From contig RDYL01000008.1 of the NCBI GenBank assembly GCA_004293165.1, forward strand, positions 1 through 64,000: a stretch of 64,000 nt of DNA. The letters are read 5' to 3'. The notes under the pieces are model-generated. The model searched no databases. It saw only the letters and a list, made by a program, of their open reading frames with translations, and was not told the origin of the DNA. The position numbers and the translations under genes were made by a program. Shown here one piece after another: positions 42,991 through 52,700 of the stretch (the stretch's first letter is position 1; the number at the start of each line of letters is the position of its first letter). The DNA comes from Flavobacteriia bacterium (lineage in GTDB: Bacteria; Bacteroidota; Bacteroidia; Flavobacteriales; Flavobacteriaceae).

Positions 42991-44169
42991 TTAATATTCA
43001 AATTTTCCGTATTCGGATGTAATTGTTAATTTCTTGCTATCTGATTTTTCAACTCTTCCTACGATTTGTGCGTCGATGTTGAATGATTTTGAAATTTCGA
43101 TGATGTCTTGCGCTACTTCGGCAGGAACATATAATTCCATGCGGTGACCACAATTGAAAACTTGGTACATTTCTTTCCAATCGGTTTTGGATTGCTCTTG
43201 AATTAATTGGAACAATGGTGGGACTGGAAATAAATTATCTTTAATCACGTGAACGTTTTCTACGAAGTGAAGCACTTTTGTTTGGGCACCACCACTGCAA
43301 TGCACCATTCCATGAATTTGATTTGAATTGTATTTTGATAAGATCTTTTTGATAACCGGGGCATACGTTCTCGTTGGAGAAAGCACTAATTTTCCTGCGT
43401 CAATTGGACTATTTTCGACTGTATCCGTTAATTTCGTTTGACCTGAATACACTAGCTCATTTGGAACTGATGCATCAAAACTTTCCGGATATTTTTCAGC
43501 CAAATATTTTGCAAAAACATCATGACGAGCTGAAGTTAAACCGTTACTTCCCATTCCGCCATTGTATTCCTTTTCGTAAGTGGCTTGACCAAATGAAGCC
43601 AATCCTACAATTACATCACCTGCTTGAATATTAGCATTATCAATTACATCTGCACGTTTCATGCGAGCTGTTACGGTTGAATCTACGATAATCGTACGAA
43701 CTAAGTCTCCTACATCAGCAGTTTCTCCACCGGTTGAATGAATGGTAACTCCGTGACTTTTTAAATCTGAAATTAATTCTTCCGTTCCGTTGATGATGGC
43801 TGAAATAACTTCGCCAGGAATTAGATTTTTGTTTCTTCCAATAGTGGATGAAAGTAAGATATTATCGGTTGCACCAACACATAATAAATCATCAATATTC
43901 ATGATTAAGGCATCTTGAGCAATTCCTTTCCAAACTGAAATATCTCCTGTCTCTTTCCAATACATATAGGCTAAGGAAGACTTGGTTCCTGCACCGTCTG
44001 CATGCATAATGATGCAATATTGGTCGTCGTTAGTTAAATAATCAGGGATAATTTTACAAAATGCTTGCGGAAATAAGCCTTTGTCAATGTTTTTGATAGC
44101 TTGGTGCACATCTTCTTTAGAAGCCGAAACTCCTCGTAAATTGTAGCGTTTGCTCGTATCAGAACTCAT
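42991..44169 (-). CDS. purM: Phosphoribosylformylglycinamidine cyclo-ligase (AIR synthase), Bacteroidota type
   Basis: This 392-residue PurM-superfamily enzyme forms aminoimidazole ribotide in purine synthesis. It has DKGLFPQAFCKIIPDYLT, the ATP/metal motif HADGAGTKSSLAYMYWKETG, a DALIMNIDDLLCVGA segment, and STGGETADVGDLVRTIIVDS. It is longer than the 345-residue enterobacterial PurM and its N-terminal part differs, as is common in Bacteroidota. Some annotations therefore say only AIR synthase related protein. The C-terminal FNCGHRMELYVPAE is well kept. Its position before guaA supports a purine role. Confidence 0.88.
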   Translation of the reverse strand: MSSDTSKRYNLRGVSASKEDVHQAIKNIDKGLFPQAFCKIIPDYLTNDDQYCIIMHADGAGTKSSLAYMYWKETGDISVWKGIAQDALIMNIDDLLCVGATDNILLSSTIGRNKNLIPGEVISAIINGTEELISDLKSHGVTIHSTGGETADVGDLVRTIIVDSTVTARMKRADVIDNANIQAGDVIVGLASFGQATYEKEYNGGMGSNGLTSARHDVFAKYLAEKYPESFDASVPNELVYSGQTKLTDTVENSPIDAGKLVLSPTRTYAPVIKKILSKYNSNQIHGMVHCSGGAQTKVLHFVENVHVIKDNLFPVPPLFQLIQEQSKTDWKEMYQVFNCGHRMELYVPAEVAQDIIEISKSFNIDAQIVGRVEKSDSKKLTITSEYGKFEY

Positions 44170-44192
44170 GAATGTAGTGTGTTGTTGTTGTG
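44170..44192 (-). promoter_or_regulatory. CAA-repeat leader of purM
   Basis: ACAACAACAACAC followed by UACAUUC stands directly before the AUG. The TATCTTTG promoter box ends only 3 bases before it, so transcription should start at or next to the repeat. It matches the pyrG, guaA and carB leaders. Confidence 0.55.
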
Positions 44193-44195
44193 GCG

Positions 44196-44203
44196 CAAAG
44201 ATA
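44196..44203 (-). promoter_or_regulatory. -7 promoter element of purM
   Basis: TATCTTTG on the minus strand fits TAnnTTTG. The predicted 5' leader is only about 20-25 nt and consists mainly of CAA repeats. No clear -33 TTG is seen at 19 nt. Confidence 0.55.
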
Positions 44204-44244
44204 GTTTTAAAATTTAGAAATTAGAAGTTTGAATTTAGAAATTG

Positions 44245-44694
44245 TTAAATTTTTATAACAAAAACTCCCTCTACGAATTCAGATGTATGATTTGGAAACA
44301 GGATATTTTCAATTTTATACGTAGTAAAACATTCACCTGCACTGGAAGAAACATCAAAATCCACATCGATCTCATCCATTTGCAAAGTTGTTTCATTATT
44401 CAATTTTACACGCAAAGTATTTCCTGTAGGATTTATATCAAGAGGAAAAATCTGAATTAAATTAGCACTTGTAATAAATTTATAGGGAATCGCAACATCA
44501 TTTAAATCAGTTACAGTAATCTGTTGAAAAGTATACGTTTCATTTTCAAAAACATTTACACCCGAAACTTCATCAACAATATTTACAAAAAAAGAAGCTG
44601 GTGTAGGTTTATTTCCTTCGTCGCAACTATCATTACAACTACTATTTAATAGGACTAAAACCACAACCAATATACTACCAATTATTTTTTTCAT
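44245..44694 (-). CDS. Lipoprotein of unknown function
   Basis: This 149-residue protein has a lipoprotein signal peptide with C20 (VLVLLNSSC). The mature part begins NDSCDEGNKPTPASFFVNIV and is beta-rich and acidic. I recognise no family. Its ATG overlaps the stop of the OmpA-like gene by 4 nt (ATGA), so it is translationally coupled and the last gene of that group. Confidence 0.8.
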   Translation of the reverse strand: MKKIIGSILVVVLVLLNSSCNDSCDEGNKPTPASFFVNIVDEVSGVNVFENETYTFQQITVTDLNDVAIPYKFITSANLIQIFPLDINPTGNTLRVKLNNETTLQMDEIDVDFDVSSSAGECFTTYKIENILFPNHTSEFVEGVFVIKI

Positions 44695-45515
44695 CTTGTT
44701 TTACTTAAAATTTCAATTTCCACTCTTCTGTTTTCTGCTGCTTGCTCTGGCGTTGCTTCAGGAATAGGATGTATCGGTTGTGTCACACCAAAACCTTTCG
44801 TTTTAACACGATAATCTTGTATTCCATTATAAACGAGAAAACGCTTAATTTGTTTTGCACGATCAAGTGACAAATTTCGGTAATCTTTATCAATACAACA
44901 AATATGACCTTGAATTTCGATTTTTAAGTCGGGATTATTTTGCATGATAAATAATAAATCATACAAAGTTCCTTGTGATTCGGGCATGGTTGCAAAGGTA
45001 TTTTGATAAAAATTGATGTTTTTCAAAGTGATTTTCATCCCAACTTTTGACAACTTGACTTTTTCTGCTAAAGTGGCATCTTCTGGAATTATAACTTCTG
45101 GTTCAATTTCTTTAATACCTAAAATTTCATTTTCTTTTGCCAAATCTTTTTCTAACAAAAAATGAATTATCGCTTTTCTGTTTTCAGCTTTGTTTTTAGA
45201 AGTAGCTCCCTTTTCCCCTAAAGAAATGCTTTTAAAATCGGGTCTTATATTTACCTTTCCTTTAATTTGGTTAAAAATATGACTTACTCTTTTTTGCGAT
45301 AACGTATCGTTAAATCCTGAAGTACCTACTTCGTCCGTAGAACCAGTAATGGAAAGAATTTTAGAAGTTGTATTCTCTGAAATCCATTTTTGAAATTTAG
45401 CAGCTTCCGTTTTATTCAATTCAAATTTATTATTGTCAAAATAAAATGCAACTTGATCTTGCGAAAAAGAAAAATATCCTAACCAGAAAAAAACTATTGA
45501 AAATACAAATTTCAT
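44691..45515 (-). CDS. OmpA-like protein with two OmpA-type domains (paralog 1)
   Basis: The start at 45513-45515 gives signal peptide MKFVFSIVFFWLGYFSFSQ and 274 residues; a 13-residue upstream extension in the same frame is rejected. An N-terminal OmpA-like domain shows TGSTDEVGTSGFNDTLSQKR. The C-terminal one shows LKIEIQGHICCIDKDYRNLS and LDRAKQIKRFLVYNGIQ. OmpA domains bind peptidoglycan, and this family tethers the outer membrane to the wall. The neighbour at 45572-46342 has the same layout, so the two are tandem paralogs. Confidence 0.9.
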   Translation of the reverse strand: MKFVFSIVFFWLGYFSFSQDQVAFYFDNNKFELNKTEAAKFQKWISENTTSKILSITGSTDEVGTSGFNDTLSQKRVSHIFNQIKGKVNIRPDFKSISLGEKGATSKNKAENRKAIIHFLLEKDLAKENEILGIKEIEPEVIIPEDATLAEKVKLSKVGMKITLKNINFYQNTFATMPESQGTLYDLLFIMQNNPDLKIEIQGHICCIDKDYRNLSLDRAKQIKRFLVYNGIQDYRVKTKGFGVTQPIHPIPEATPEQAAENRRVEIEILSKTR

Positions 45516-45571
45516 TTTTTTAATTTTTACGAAATAACAACAAATATAGTACATACAAAAGAATCCTAAAG

Positions 45572-46342
45572 TTAATTTTCAATTATTTGAATTTCTACTC
45601 TACGATTCTCATTGCGTTCTTCTTCTGTTTTTTCAGGAATTTTATGAATGGGAAGTGTACTTCCAAAACTTATATAATTCAATCTATTTGCTGCAATTCC
45701 ATTGTTTACCAAATAATTATAAATGGTTAACGCTCTAATTTTAGCTGTATCTTCAACATCTTTTCCTTTTTGACAACAAATATGACCTTGGATTTCGATT
45801 TTAAGTTTTGGATTAGCGCGCATTATTGCTAATAATTCTTCAACAACAGGTTTAGATTCAGGCCTTAGAATTCCTGAACGATTATAAAAATAAAGGTTTT
45901 TTAAAACGAGTTTATCACCAACTTTTGCCTTTAAAAATTGATTCTCTAAACCATATGACACTACTTCTTCTTGAATTTTTACAAGAATCTCTTCAAAATA
46001 AATTTCAACTTTTCGGTTTAAAGCTAAATCAGAATTTTGTTCGAAATTTTCACCTTTACTCTCGATTACTAATTGTTCCTGATTGGTTACTTTTTCGATA
46101 ATTTCGAATACAAAATTTGCTCTTTTCAATGCCAAAGTATCGTTATAACGATTTGAAGCACGATAATCGCAATACCCAATTACTTTGGTAAATTTCAGGT
46201 CTTTATTCTTTAAAAAATCATCCAATCTGTTTAATTCAGAAAGTTTTAATTGATGCGAATCGGTATCAAAATAGACCGTAAATTTAGATTGTCCAAAAGA
46301 AATGGAACTAATATATAAAAAAAGGAAAAGTAGGTTTTTCAT
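45572..46342 (-). CDS. OmpA-like protein with two OmpA-type domains (paralog 2)
   Basis: This 256-residue exported protein has signal peptide MKNLLFLFLYISSISFGQ. The N-terminal OmpA-like domain has IGYCDYRASNRYNDTLALKR. The C-terminal domain has LKIEIQGHICCQKGKD and NYLVNNGIAANRLNYISFGS. Both paralogs keep a CC pair right after the conserved GH-I motif, which is not the usual sequence of that turn. The cellular role should be anchoring to peptidoglycan. It is the first gene of the group that continues with paralog 1 and the lipoprotein. Confidence 0.9.
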   Translation of the reverse strand: MKNLLFLFLYISSISFGQSKFTVYFDTDSHQLKLSELNRLDDFLKNKDLKFTKVIGYCDYRASNRYNDTLALKRANFVFEIIEKVTNQEQLVIESKGENFEQNSDLALNRKVEIYFEEILVKIQEEVVSYGLENQFLKAKVGDKLVLKNLYFYNRSGILRPESKPVVEELLAIMRANPKLKIEIQGHICCQKGKDVEDTAKIRALTIYNYLVNNGIAANRLNYISFGSTLPIHKIPEKTEEERNENRRVEIQIIEN

Positions 46343-46664
46343 TATATAAAATTTGGTTTACCGAAAATAGTAAAATATTGCGGATTGATTGTTTAAGTTG
46401 TACACTTTTTTATGTTTTTGAAAGAATAAAAATAAAACTTGTTATACATGTACATTCAAAATTAGGTATGATTTTTTTAGATATAATAACAGTTAGTGGT
46501 AATTTTATAAAATTGAGGGGAATTAAAAACCAAATTAAAAAATAAAAAAAATTAATTATTAATCCGTTGGGTATAATTTTTTAAGATTATAAGGTTTTAA
46601 AAAGTCTTACATTATAAAACAAAACAATAGCAGTTCATAGCTACATATCAACTCTTAAGTGTTA
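46343..46664. other. 322-bp non-coding gap between the OmpA-like genes and menD
   Basis: I find no convincing gene. TAATTTTG at 46457-46464 (minus) could be a -7 promoter box for the OmpA-like group, leaving a leader of about 110 nt. A short stem TAGC/GCTA near 46629-46644 lies 20 bp after the menD stop and is followed by T-rich minus-strand sequence, so it may be a weak terminator. The rest is AT-rich without structure that I can name. Confidence 0.4.
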
Positions 46665-48323
46665 CTAAAATCCCTTCAACCTTCTAAAAAATTCTAATAA
46701 AATACCATTATTTTCTTTTTCAGGTGTGAAAATTTCTAGAATACTTGGTTTTTCGTTTTGGTTTAGAAACTCTTTGTAATGTTGTTGTAATGTAGCTTCA
46801 TCATTTACTTCAAAATAATCCAATCCATACATTTTGGCTAAATGTGAGGCGTTTAGTTGGTGCGAAGTTTCAAAATAGGTATTAAACGTTTCGGTTTCTT
46901 GATGACCTGGTAGAATTCTGAAAATCCCTCCACCGCTATTATTCAGTAAAATGATTTTGAAGTTTTTTGGAATGTAATTGTTCCACAAAGCATTGCTGTC
47001 GTATAAAAAACTAATATCGCCTGTAATCAACATCGTTGGTAAATCAGACGCTAAAGCAGCTCCAATGGCTGTAGAAGTACTTCCATCAATTCCACTTGTG
47101 CCTCGATTGCAGAAAACTTGCACGGTTTTATTCAAATCAAACAATTGCAAATAGCGTATTGCCGAACTGTTGCTTACTTGTAATTGAATATTACTAGGCA
47201 CATTTTTACAAAGAAAATCAAACACTTTAAAATCGGAAAACGGAATTTGCGCAATGTATTGTTGGTGTTTGGCTACTCTGCTCTTCCAAATCTCTGCAAT
47301 ACTTGATTGATATGAACTTTCAACTGTTTTTTCAGTAAATAACTGACTTAAAAATGTATTGATTTTAGTTTCAAAATGATTCGTAAGTGCTCCAAAAGTA
47401 TCATACGCACGTAATTCGTCTACATGCCAATGATGTGCTGGTTTGTATTTTCGTAAAAACGCTTTGATACGTTTCGAAACGACCATTCCGCCAAAAGTTA
47501 AAAGAATTTCGGGTTGAAACGCTTTGAAATCTTCATCCGTAAATGGCGTAATCAATGTATCAATTTGGTCGATGAATGTTGGATGATGTAAATTCGATGT
47601 CTTTTCTGTTAACACCACCACACTAGGGTCATTCGCTAAAACATCTAAATATTTTTGTTCTACTGAATTTGGAAGCAACTCTCCTACTAAAACCAATTTC
47701 TTAGTGGCATTACTCCATGTTTCAATACTTAAATTTTCTATTTTAAACTGCTTTTCTTCGGTATTAAAATCGATGATTTTTGGTTGTACTTGTAATTCGG
47801 TAACTGTTTCATACAAAGGTTCTTCAAAAGGCGCATTAACATGCACTGGCCCTTTTTGGGTAACCGAAATATGCAACGCCATTTGAATATTGTTATCGTT
47901 CTCCGTTGAACTATTTTCTAGCAAATTGGCATTATACAAACTGTGATTCGCAAACACATTTTCTTGACGAATGGTTTGACCGTCGCCAATATCAATCTTA
48001 CTTTGTGGTCGATCCGCAGAAATAACTACTAAAGGAATTTGACTGTAGAAAGCCTCCGCAAACGCAGGGTAATAATTCAGTAAAGCGGAACCCGAAGTAC
48101 AAACAACCACAATTGGTTTTTGCAATTGTTGGGCAATTCCCAAAGCAAAAAAAGCGGCACAACGTTCGTCAGCAATACTATAACATTTGAAAAAGGGATT
48201 ATTGGTAAATCCTATAGTCAAAGGAGCATTGCGCGAACCTGGAGAAATTACGATATGTTGGACTCCTTTTTGTTGGCAAATCTCGATAATCCTTTGTGCC
48301 AAAGGAATTTTTGGATACATCAT
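46665..48323 (-). CDS. menD: 2-succinyl-5-enolpyruvyl-6-hydroxy-3-cyclohexene-1-carboxylate synthase
   Basis: This 552-residue thiamine-diphosphate enzyme makes SEPHCHC from isochorismate and 2-oxoglutarate in menaquinone synthesis. It has the N-terminal VISPGSRNAPLTIGF, CTSGSALLNYYPAFAEA, and the cofactor-binding NRGTSGIDGSTSTAIGAAL followed by NNSGGGIFRILPG. Two adjacent ATGs are possible starts, differing by one residue. Other men genes are not in the window. It diverges from the GNAT gene. Confidence 0.97.
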   Translation of the reverse strand: MMYPKIPLAQRIIEICQQKGVQHIVISPGSRNAPLTIGFTNNPFFKCYSIADERCAAFFALGIAQQLQKPIVVVCTSGSALLNYYPAFAEAFYSQIPLVVISADRPQSKIDIGDGQTIRQENVFANHSLYNANLLENSSTENDNNIQMALHISVTQKGPVHVNAPFEEPLYETVTELQVQPKIIDFNTEEKQFKIENLSIETWSNATKKLVLVGELLPNSVEQKYLDVLANDPSVVVLTEKTSNLHHPTFIDQIDTLITPFTDEDFKAFQPEILLTFGGMVVSKRIKAFLRKYKPAHHWHVDELRAYDTFGALTNHFETKINTFLSQLFTEKTVESSYQSSIAEIWKSRVAKHQQYIAQIPFSDFKVFDFLCKNVPSNIQLQVSNSSAIRYLQLFDLNKTVQVFCNRGTSGIDGSTSTAIGAALASDLPTMLITGDISFLYDSNALWNNYIPKNFKIILLNNSGGGIFRILPGHQETETFNTYFETSHQLNASHLAKMYGLDYFEVNDEATLQQHYKEFLNQNEKPSILEIFTPEKENNGILLEFFRRLKGF

Positions 48324-48402
48324 TTTATAAAAAATAACTGAGCTACAAAGTTACGAAGTTGAAAAGGTTTTTAGTACTTTTACTACGTAATTTCTTTACA
48401 AA

Positions 48403-48897
48403 ATGGAGATAAAAATTAGAGACTATCAAATACAAGATTGCAAAGCAATTATAGAAATCATCAATGATGCTATTCTGAATTCAACCGCCTTGTACGATTA
48501 CAACATTCGAACATTAAACACACAAGAAGCTATTTTTGAAGAAAAACTTCAAAAAGGATTTCCCGTGATTGTAGCCGAATCAAATAATGAAGTTGTTGGA
48601 TTTGGTTATTATAGTGAATTCCGGTTCAGAGAAGCGTATAAATTCACGGTAGAACATTCCGTTTATGCAAATAAGAATGCTATTGGAAAAGGCATCGGAA
48701 AATTATTGTTGAACGAATTAATCGAAAGAGCCAAAAAACAAAACCTTCACACGATGATTGGTGTCATCGATTCTGAAAACACGAACAGCATCGATTTTCA
48801 TAAGAAATTTGGTTTCGAAGAAGTAGGTTTTATAAAAGAATCCGGTTTTAAATTTGACCGATGGTTGCATTCTGTTATAGTACAGAAGATGCTTTAG
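48403..48897 (+). CDS. GNAT-family N-acetyltransferase, phosphinothricin/methionine-sulfone type
   Basis: This 164-residue protein follows the GNAT fold with MEIKIRDYQIQDCKAIIEII, GFGYYSEFRFREAYKFTVEH, and the acetyl-CoA motif AIGKGIGKLLLNELIE. VIDSENTNSIDFHKKFGFEE and the terminal FDRWLHSVIVQKML are typical of the Pat/YncA branch, which acetylates amino groups of amino-acid analogues. The true substrate is unknown. TACTTTTA in the menD gap may be a -7 element. Confidence 0.9.
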   Translation: MEIKIRDYQIQDCKAIIEIINDAILNSTALYDYNIRTLNTQEAIFEEKLQKGFPVIVAESNNEVVGFGYYSEFRFREAYKFTVEHSVYANKNAIGKGIGKLLLNELIERAKKQNLHTMIGVIDSENTNSIDFHKKFGFEEVGFIKESGFKFDRWLHSVIVQKML

Positions 48898-48898
48898 A

Positions 48899-48974
48899 AT
48901 AGTAAACAGTCGCAGTCACAGTAAGCAGATATTAAACTGCTTATTGAAAACTGCGACTGAACACTGAATACTAT
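48899..48974. repeat. Nested inverted repeat between GNAT and peroxidase genes
   Basis: Three nested arm pairs are visible: ATAGTA / TACTAT (outer), CAGTCGCAGT (48907-48916) / ACTGCGACTG (48950-48959), and TAAGCAG (48922-48928) / CTGCTTA (48937-48943). It fills the gap between two converging genes. It may act as a bidirectional terminator or be a repetitive extragenic element. Confidence 0.7.
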
Positions 48975-48975
48975 A

Positions 48976-49566
48976 TTATTTCCCTTCAATCCAATTGGTA
49001 ATTTCAGCATCAGTAGGTAACGTCCTTGGAGAAACTACTTTTGCTAATTCGCCATTTTCGTTGATTAGATATTTTTGGAAATTCCATTGTACTTCGCTGT
49101 CTTGTATACCGTTTTTAGCTTTTTGCGTTAAGAATTGATATACTGAATGCATATCGCCCCCTTTCACCGAAATTTTAGCCATCATTGGAAACGAAACACC
49201 AAAGTTTTGCTGACAAAAAGTAGCAATTTCCGAATTACTTCCTGGTTCTTGCGCTCCAAAGTTATTGGCTGGAAAACCCACAATTACGAAGTTTTTATCC
49301 TTATACTTTTCATAAATGGCTTGTAGTTGTTCATATTGTGGCGTTAAACCACATTCAGAAGCCGTATTGACTACTAAGATTTTCTTCCCTTTTAAGGTTG
49401 AAAAATCAAAAGTGTTGCCGCTTAAATCTTCTACTTTAAACTGATAAATCGTTTCTTTCGCCATAGGAGTTGTTTTTGTTGTTGCTGTAGTTTCTTTTTT
49501 TTGTGCCTGATTTTGACAACTAAAAAACAAAGCCACTACTGAAAACAAGGTTACTAATTTTTTCAT
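48976..49566 (-). CDS. Glutathione peroxidase-family lipoprotein
   Basis: This 196-residue protein has a lipoprotein signal (FFSC, C17), so it is probably periplasmic. The peroxidatic cysteine is C72 in NTASECGLTPQYEQL. The tetrad partners are visible in GFPANNFGAQEPGS (Gln and Asn region) and in VQWNFQKYLIN (Trp, Asn). Bacterial members mostly use thioredoxin as reductant and detoxify hydroperoxides. TAAATTTG at 49581-49588 may be its -7 box. Confidence 0.93.
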   Translation of the reverse strand: MKKLVTLFSVVALFFSCQNQAQKKETTATTKTTPMAKETIYQFKVEDLSGNTFDFSTLKGKKILVVNTASECGLTPQYEQLQAIYEKYKDKNFVIVGFPANNFGAQEPGSNSEIATFCQQNFGVSFPMMAKISVKGGDMHSVYQFLTQKAKNGIQDSEVQWNFQKYLINENGELAKVVSPRTLPTDAEITNWIEGK

Positions 49567-49650
49567 CTCTTTTTTTATTTCAAATTTAGGGTTTTAAAAT
49601 GCAATTTTTGATAAACATTTCTTAAAACACTCACAAACAAAACTCCTATC

Positions 49651-49716
49651 TGTCAAGCTGAATTCATTTCAGCTTCTAAATGATTTTCGAGATACTGAAA
49701 CAAGTTCAGCATGACA
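49651..49716. repeat. Dispersed-type imperfect inverted repeat before the cytochrome biogenesis gene end
   Basis: TGTCAAGCTGAA at the left and TTCAGCATGACA at the right are imperfect complements. Inside are TTTCAG and CTGAAA arms. The sequence GATACTGAAACAAGTTCAGC resembles an intergenic repeat that I remember as frequent in Flavobacteria. It lies just past the stop of the ccs gene and may aid termination. Confidence 0.65.
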
Positions 49717-49725
49717 ATACATAAA

Positions 49726-52700
49726 TTATTTTTTATAATACTTCTTATACGGAAAGTAAGCTATTACAGCTATTACTAAAACAATCGCCAAAATTATAAA
49801 GTAATAAGTTACGTTTTGTTTTTCACCCGAAGCGTAACTATGTAAACCGCTCAAGTGGAAATTTACTCCAAAATACGTCATTAAAATAGAAGCAAAAGCT
49901 AAAACACTCATTACGTTATAAATCCATCTTCCTCTTAATGCAGGAACAAAACGCGCGTGAATTACAAAAGCATACACCATAATACTAATTAATGCCCAAG
50001 TTTCTTTTGGGTCCCAACCCCAATAGCGTCCCCAACTTTCGTTTGCCCATTGTCCGCCAAGGAAGTTTCCTATGGTTAACATGACCAAACCAACGGTTAG
50101 TGCCATTTCGTTAATGTAAGTGATTTCGTCAATGCTTAGTTTCATTTTTTCTTTGTTCTTTTCATTGGTAAAAATCATTAAGAACAATGAAACTAACCCT
50201 AAAACCATTGCTAAAGTAAAAGGTCCGTAACTCGCCACGATTACTGCAACATGAATCATTAACCAATACGAATTTAAAACGGGTTGTAAATTACCGATTG
50301 TTGGATCCATCCAATTCCAATGCGCAATCATTAAAATTATTGCGGTTACAAAAGCTGTAGAAGCAACTGTTAGTTTTGAATCTTTTCCGAAAGCCAATCC
50401 AAAAAACATAGTTGCCCAAGCTACATAAATCATACTTTCATAGGCATCACTCCAAGGTGCGTGACCCGAAATATACCATCTGATAATTAATCCTGCCAAG
50501 TGCAAAATGAAAAACAAACCAATTAATCCATGAAAAACATTGATAATTGTTCGGATTGTTTTTGAATCTTTAAAGATTTGAACAATACAGAAAGCCAACA
50601 TTAAAACCCCAGCCAACATATACATGTAATACAATCTTTTAAAGATATCGTATTTGTTATAGGTTATTTCAGAGCTAATTTTACTTTCCGAAAGCATTAC
50701 CGCTGCTCCATATTTCTTTTGGTATTCTGTTAATCCTTTTAAAAGACTATTTGGTAACTCATAATTTTTACTTTGTGATGCTTTATCTAAGGCATTCAAA
50801 TAAAATGGCATTACATTTTTAATAGAATCTAAAGCAGTTCCTGTTGGCTGATTTACTTCTAAAAATGATACCCATTTATTCGATTTATCGCCAGGAATAG
50901 GAAACACTTTTAAAATTTGACCACTTAAAGCCGAGTATAAAAGATTTACTTTTTTATCTGCTTCAATAAAATCTTTTTGAAATTGATTTGGAACAGGTTC
51001 TTTGTAAGCAGTTTCTAAATATTTTGCCAACTTATAATTACCTGTTTCATCAAAAAACGAAATTAATGGAGCATATTTTGCTTCTTTTTCAACACCTATT
51101 AACTTACGAATACTATCATTTCCTCTTTTTAAATAGATAATAGGTAGCGAATACCAATACTGAGGATATTGTGTCATCGATAAAAATGCTTGATCGGAAT
51201 TCATGCCTTCATAGGTATCGCTTTTAGATACTTTACGAAGTAATTCAGATGAAAACGTGTTGATTGGCTTCATTCGCCCGTTATCTTGAATTACTACTTT
51301 TCCGAATTCACTTGCATGCTCTGGTGTTACTTCATATTTTTTCAACAACTCTAGAATCTCTTCTTTGCTAGGTTGATGATTGTGCTCTTGAGCAAAAGCT
51401 ACTGTTGAAAAGAAAATCAAAAAGATGCATAACAAACTTGCTTTCTTTACTTTTACTTTTTCTAATTTTTCTTTCAAACTAGCAAAACGAGTGTTTTTAT
51501 TGAATAAAATAGCCATTAATCCAAAATACAACAAGAAATAACCAATATACGTAATCCAAGTTCCCCAGAAATCATGACTTACTGATAATTGAGTTCCTTT
51601 TTCGTCAGGATCAAATCCTGCTTGAAAAAATCTAAATCCTCTGTAATCTAAAATATTATTCATGAAAACACTGTCTTTAAATGTTTTCTTTTGTTCAGAA
51701 TCGGACACTTCAATCTTACTTTTGAAAGCAGAATAACTATTTTCTGTTCCTGGATATTTATCCGCAATAAAATCGTCTAATTTAATTGTAAAAGGTGTGT
51801 TGTAAACTTTACTTCCAAAGAATAAGGTAAATTCTAAATCACCCATTTTTACACTTTGTGGTACACCTTGTTTCCCTCTTGCTCCTACTAAGGTTAGAAC
51901 TTCTTCTTTTCCTTGTGTTTTGATTTTTACTTTCAACGCATCATCGGTTTGTTTGTCTTTGAAATCATTATTCGATTTAAAAGTCAACTCTCCTTTAATA
52001 GCTGGTTCTGGAAATACAAACTGAGCTCCACCTATGTTATAAAGCGAACGCAACATTAAAGTTTGAACTGAATCCTTCGCCACTTTACCTTGTAATTTAT
52101 CAGCCATTCGCATAAAATCACCTTCAAAAGGCGTTTGAATGGTGTAAGCTTCTGCAATTTTGGTAATGTTGATTGCTCCTTCTGTATATTTATTAAAGGC
52201 AAAAAGTACGTTGTGTAAATTTTGAACTTCGCCTTCTTTTAAGTAATGTTCATGACGAGTTCCTCCACTCGATTCTACCATTTTTATCATCAACTTTCCA
52301 GTTTCAGAAGGCACAACCGTTTCGGTGGCGTTCATTACAAACTCTTGGTGTTCTATTTCAAATGGGATATCACTGAATTCACCTCCCATTGAGAAATCGT
52401 TACTTGCAAAAGTATTCAAAAAGGCATCTTCTTTAATTTCAGGAGCTAAAATCAAACCTTTTTCAAAAGTCCTACGACGCATTTCGCCTTCATGCTTCCC
52501 GTCAACTAAAACAGTTAAATAAGGCTTATCTGAATAAATAATATTCGCTGATTCGCCTTCTCTAATTGGCATCATCCCTTCGTAACTAATGTAACGTGTA
52601 ATAAAAGCACCAACAATAATTAAAATAAAAGAAAGGTGTAATATCAAAGTAGCCCAATTTTCTTTTTTATGCAATTGATAACGTTTGATGTTACCCAAAA

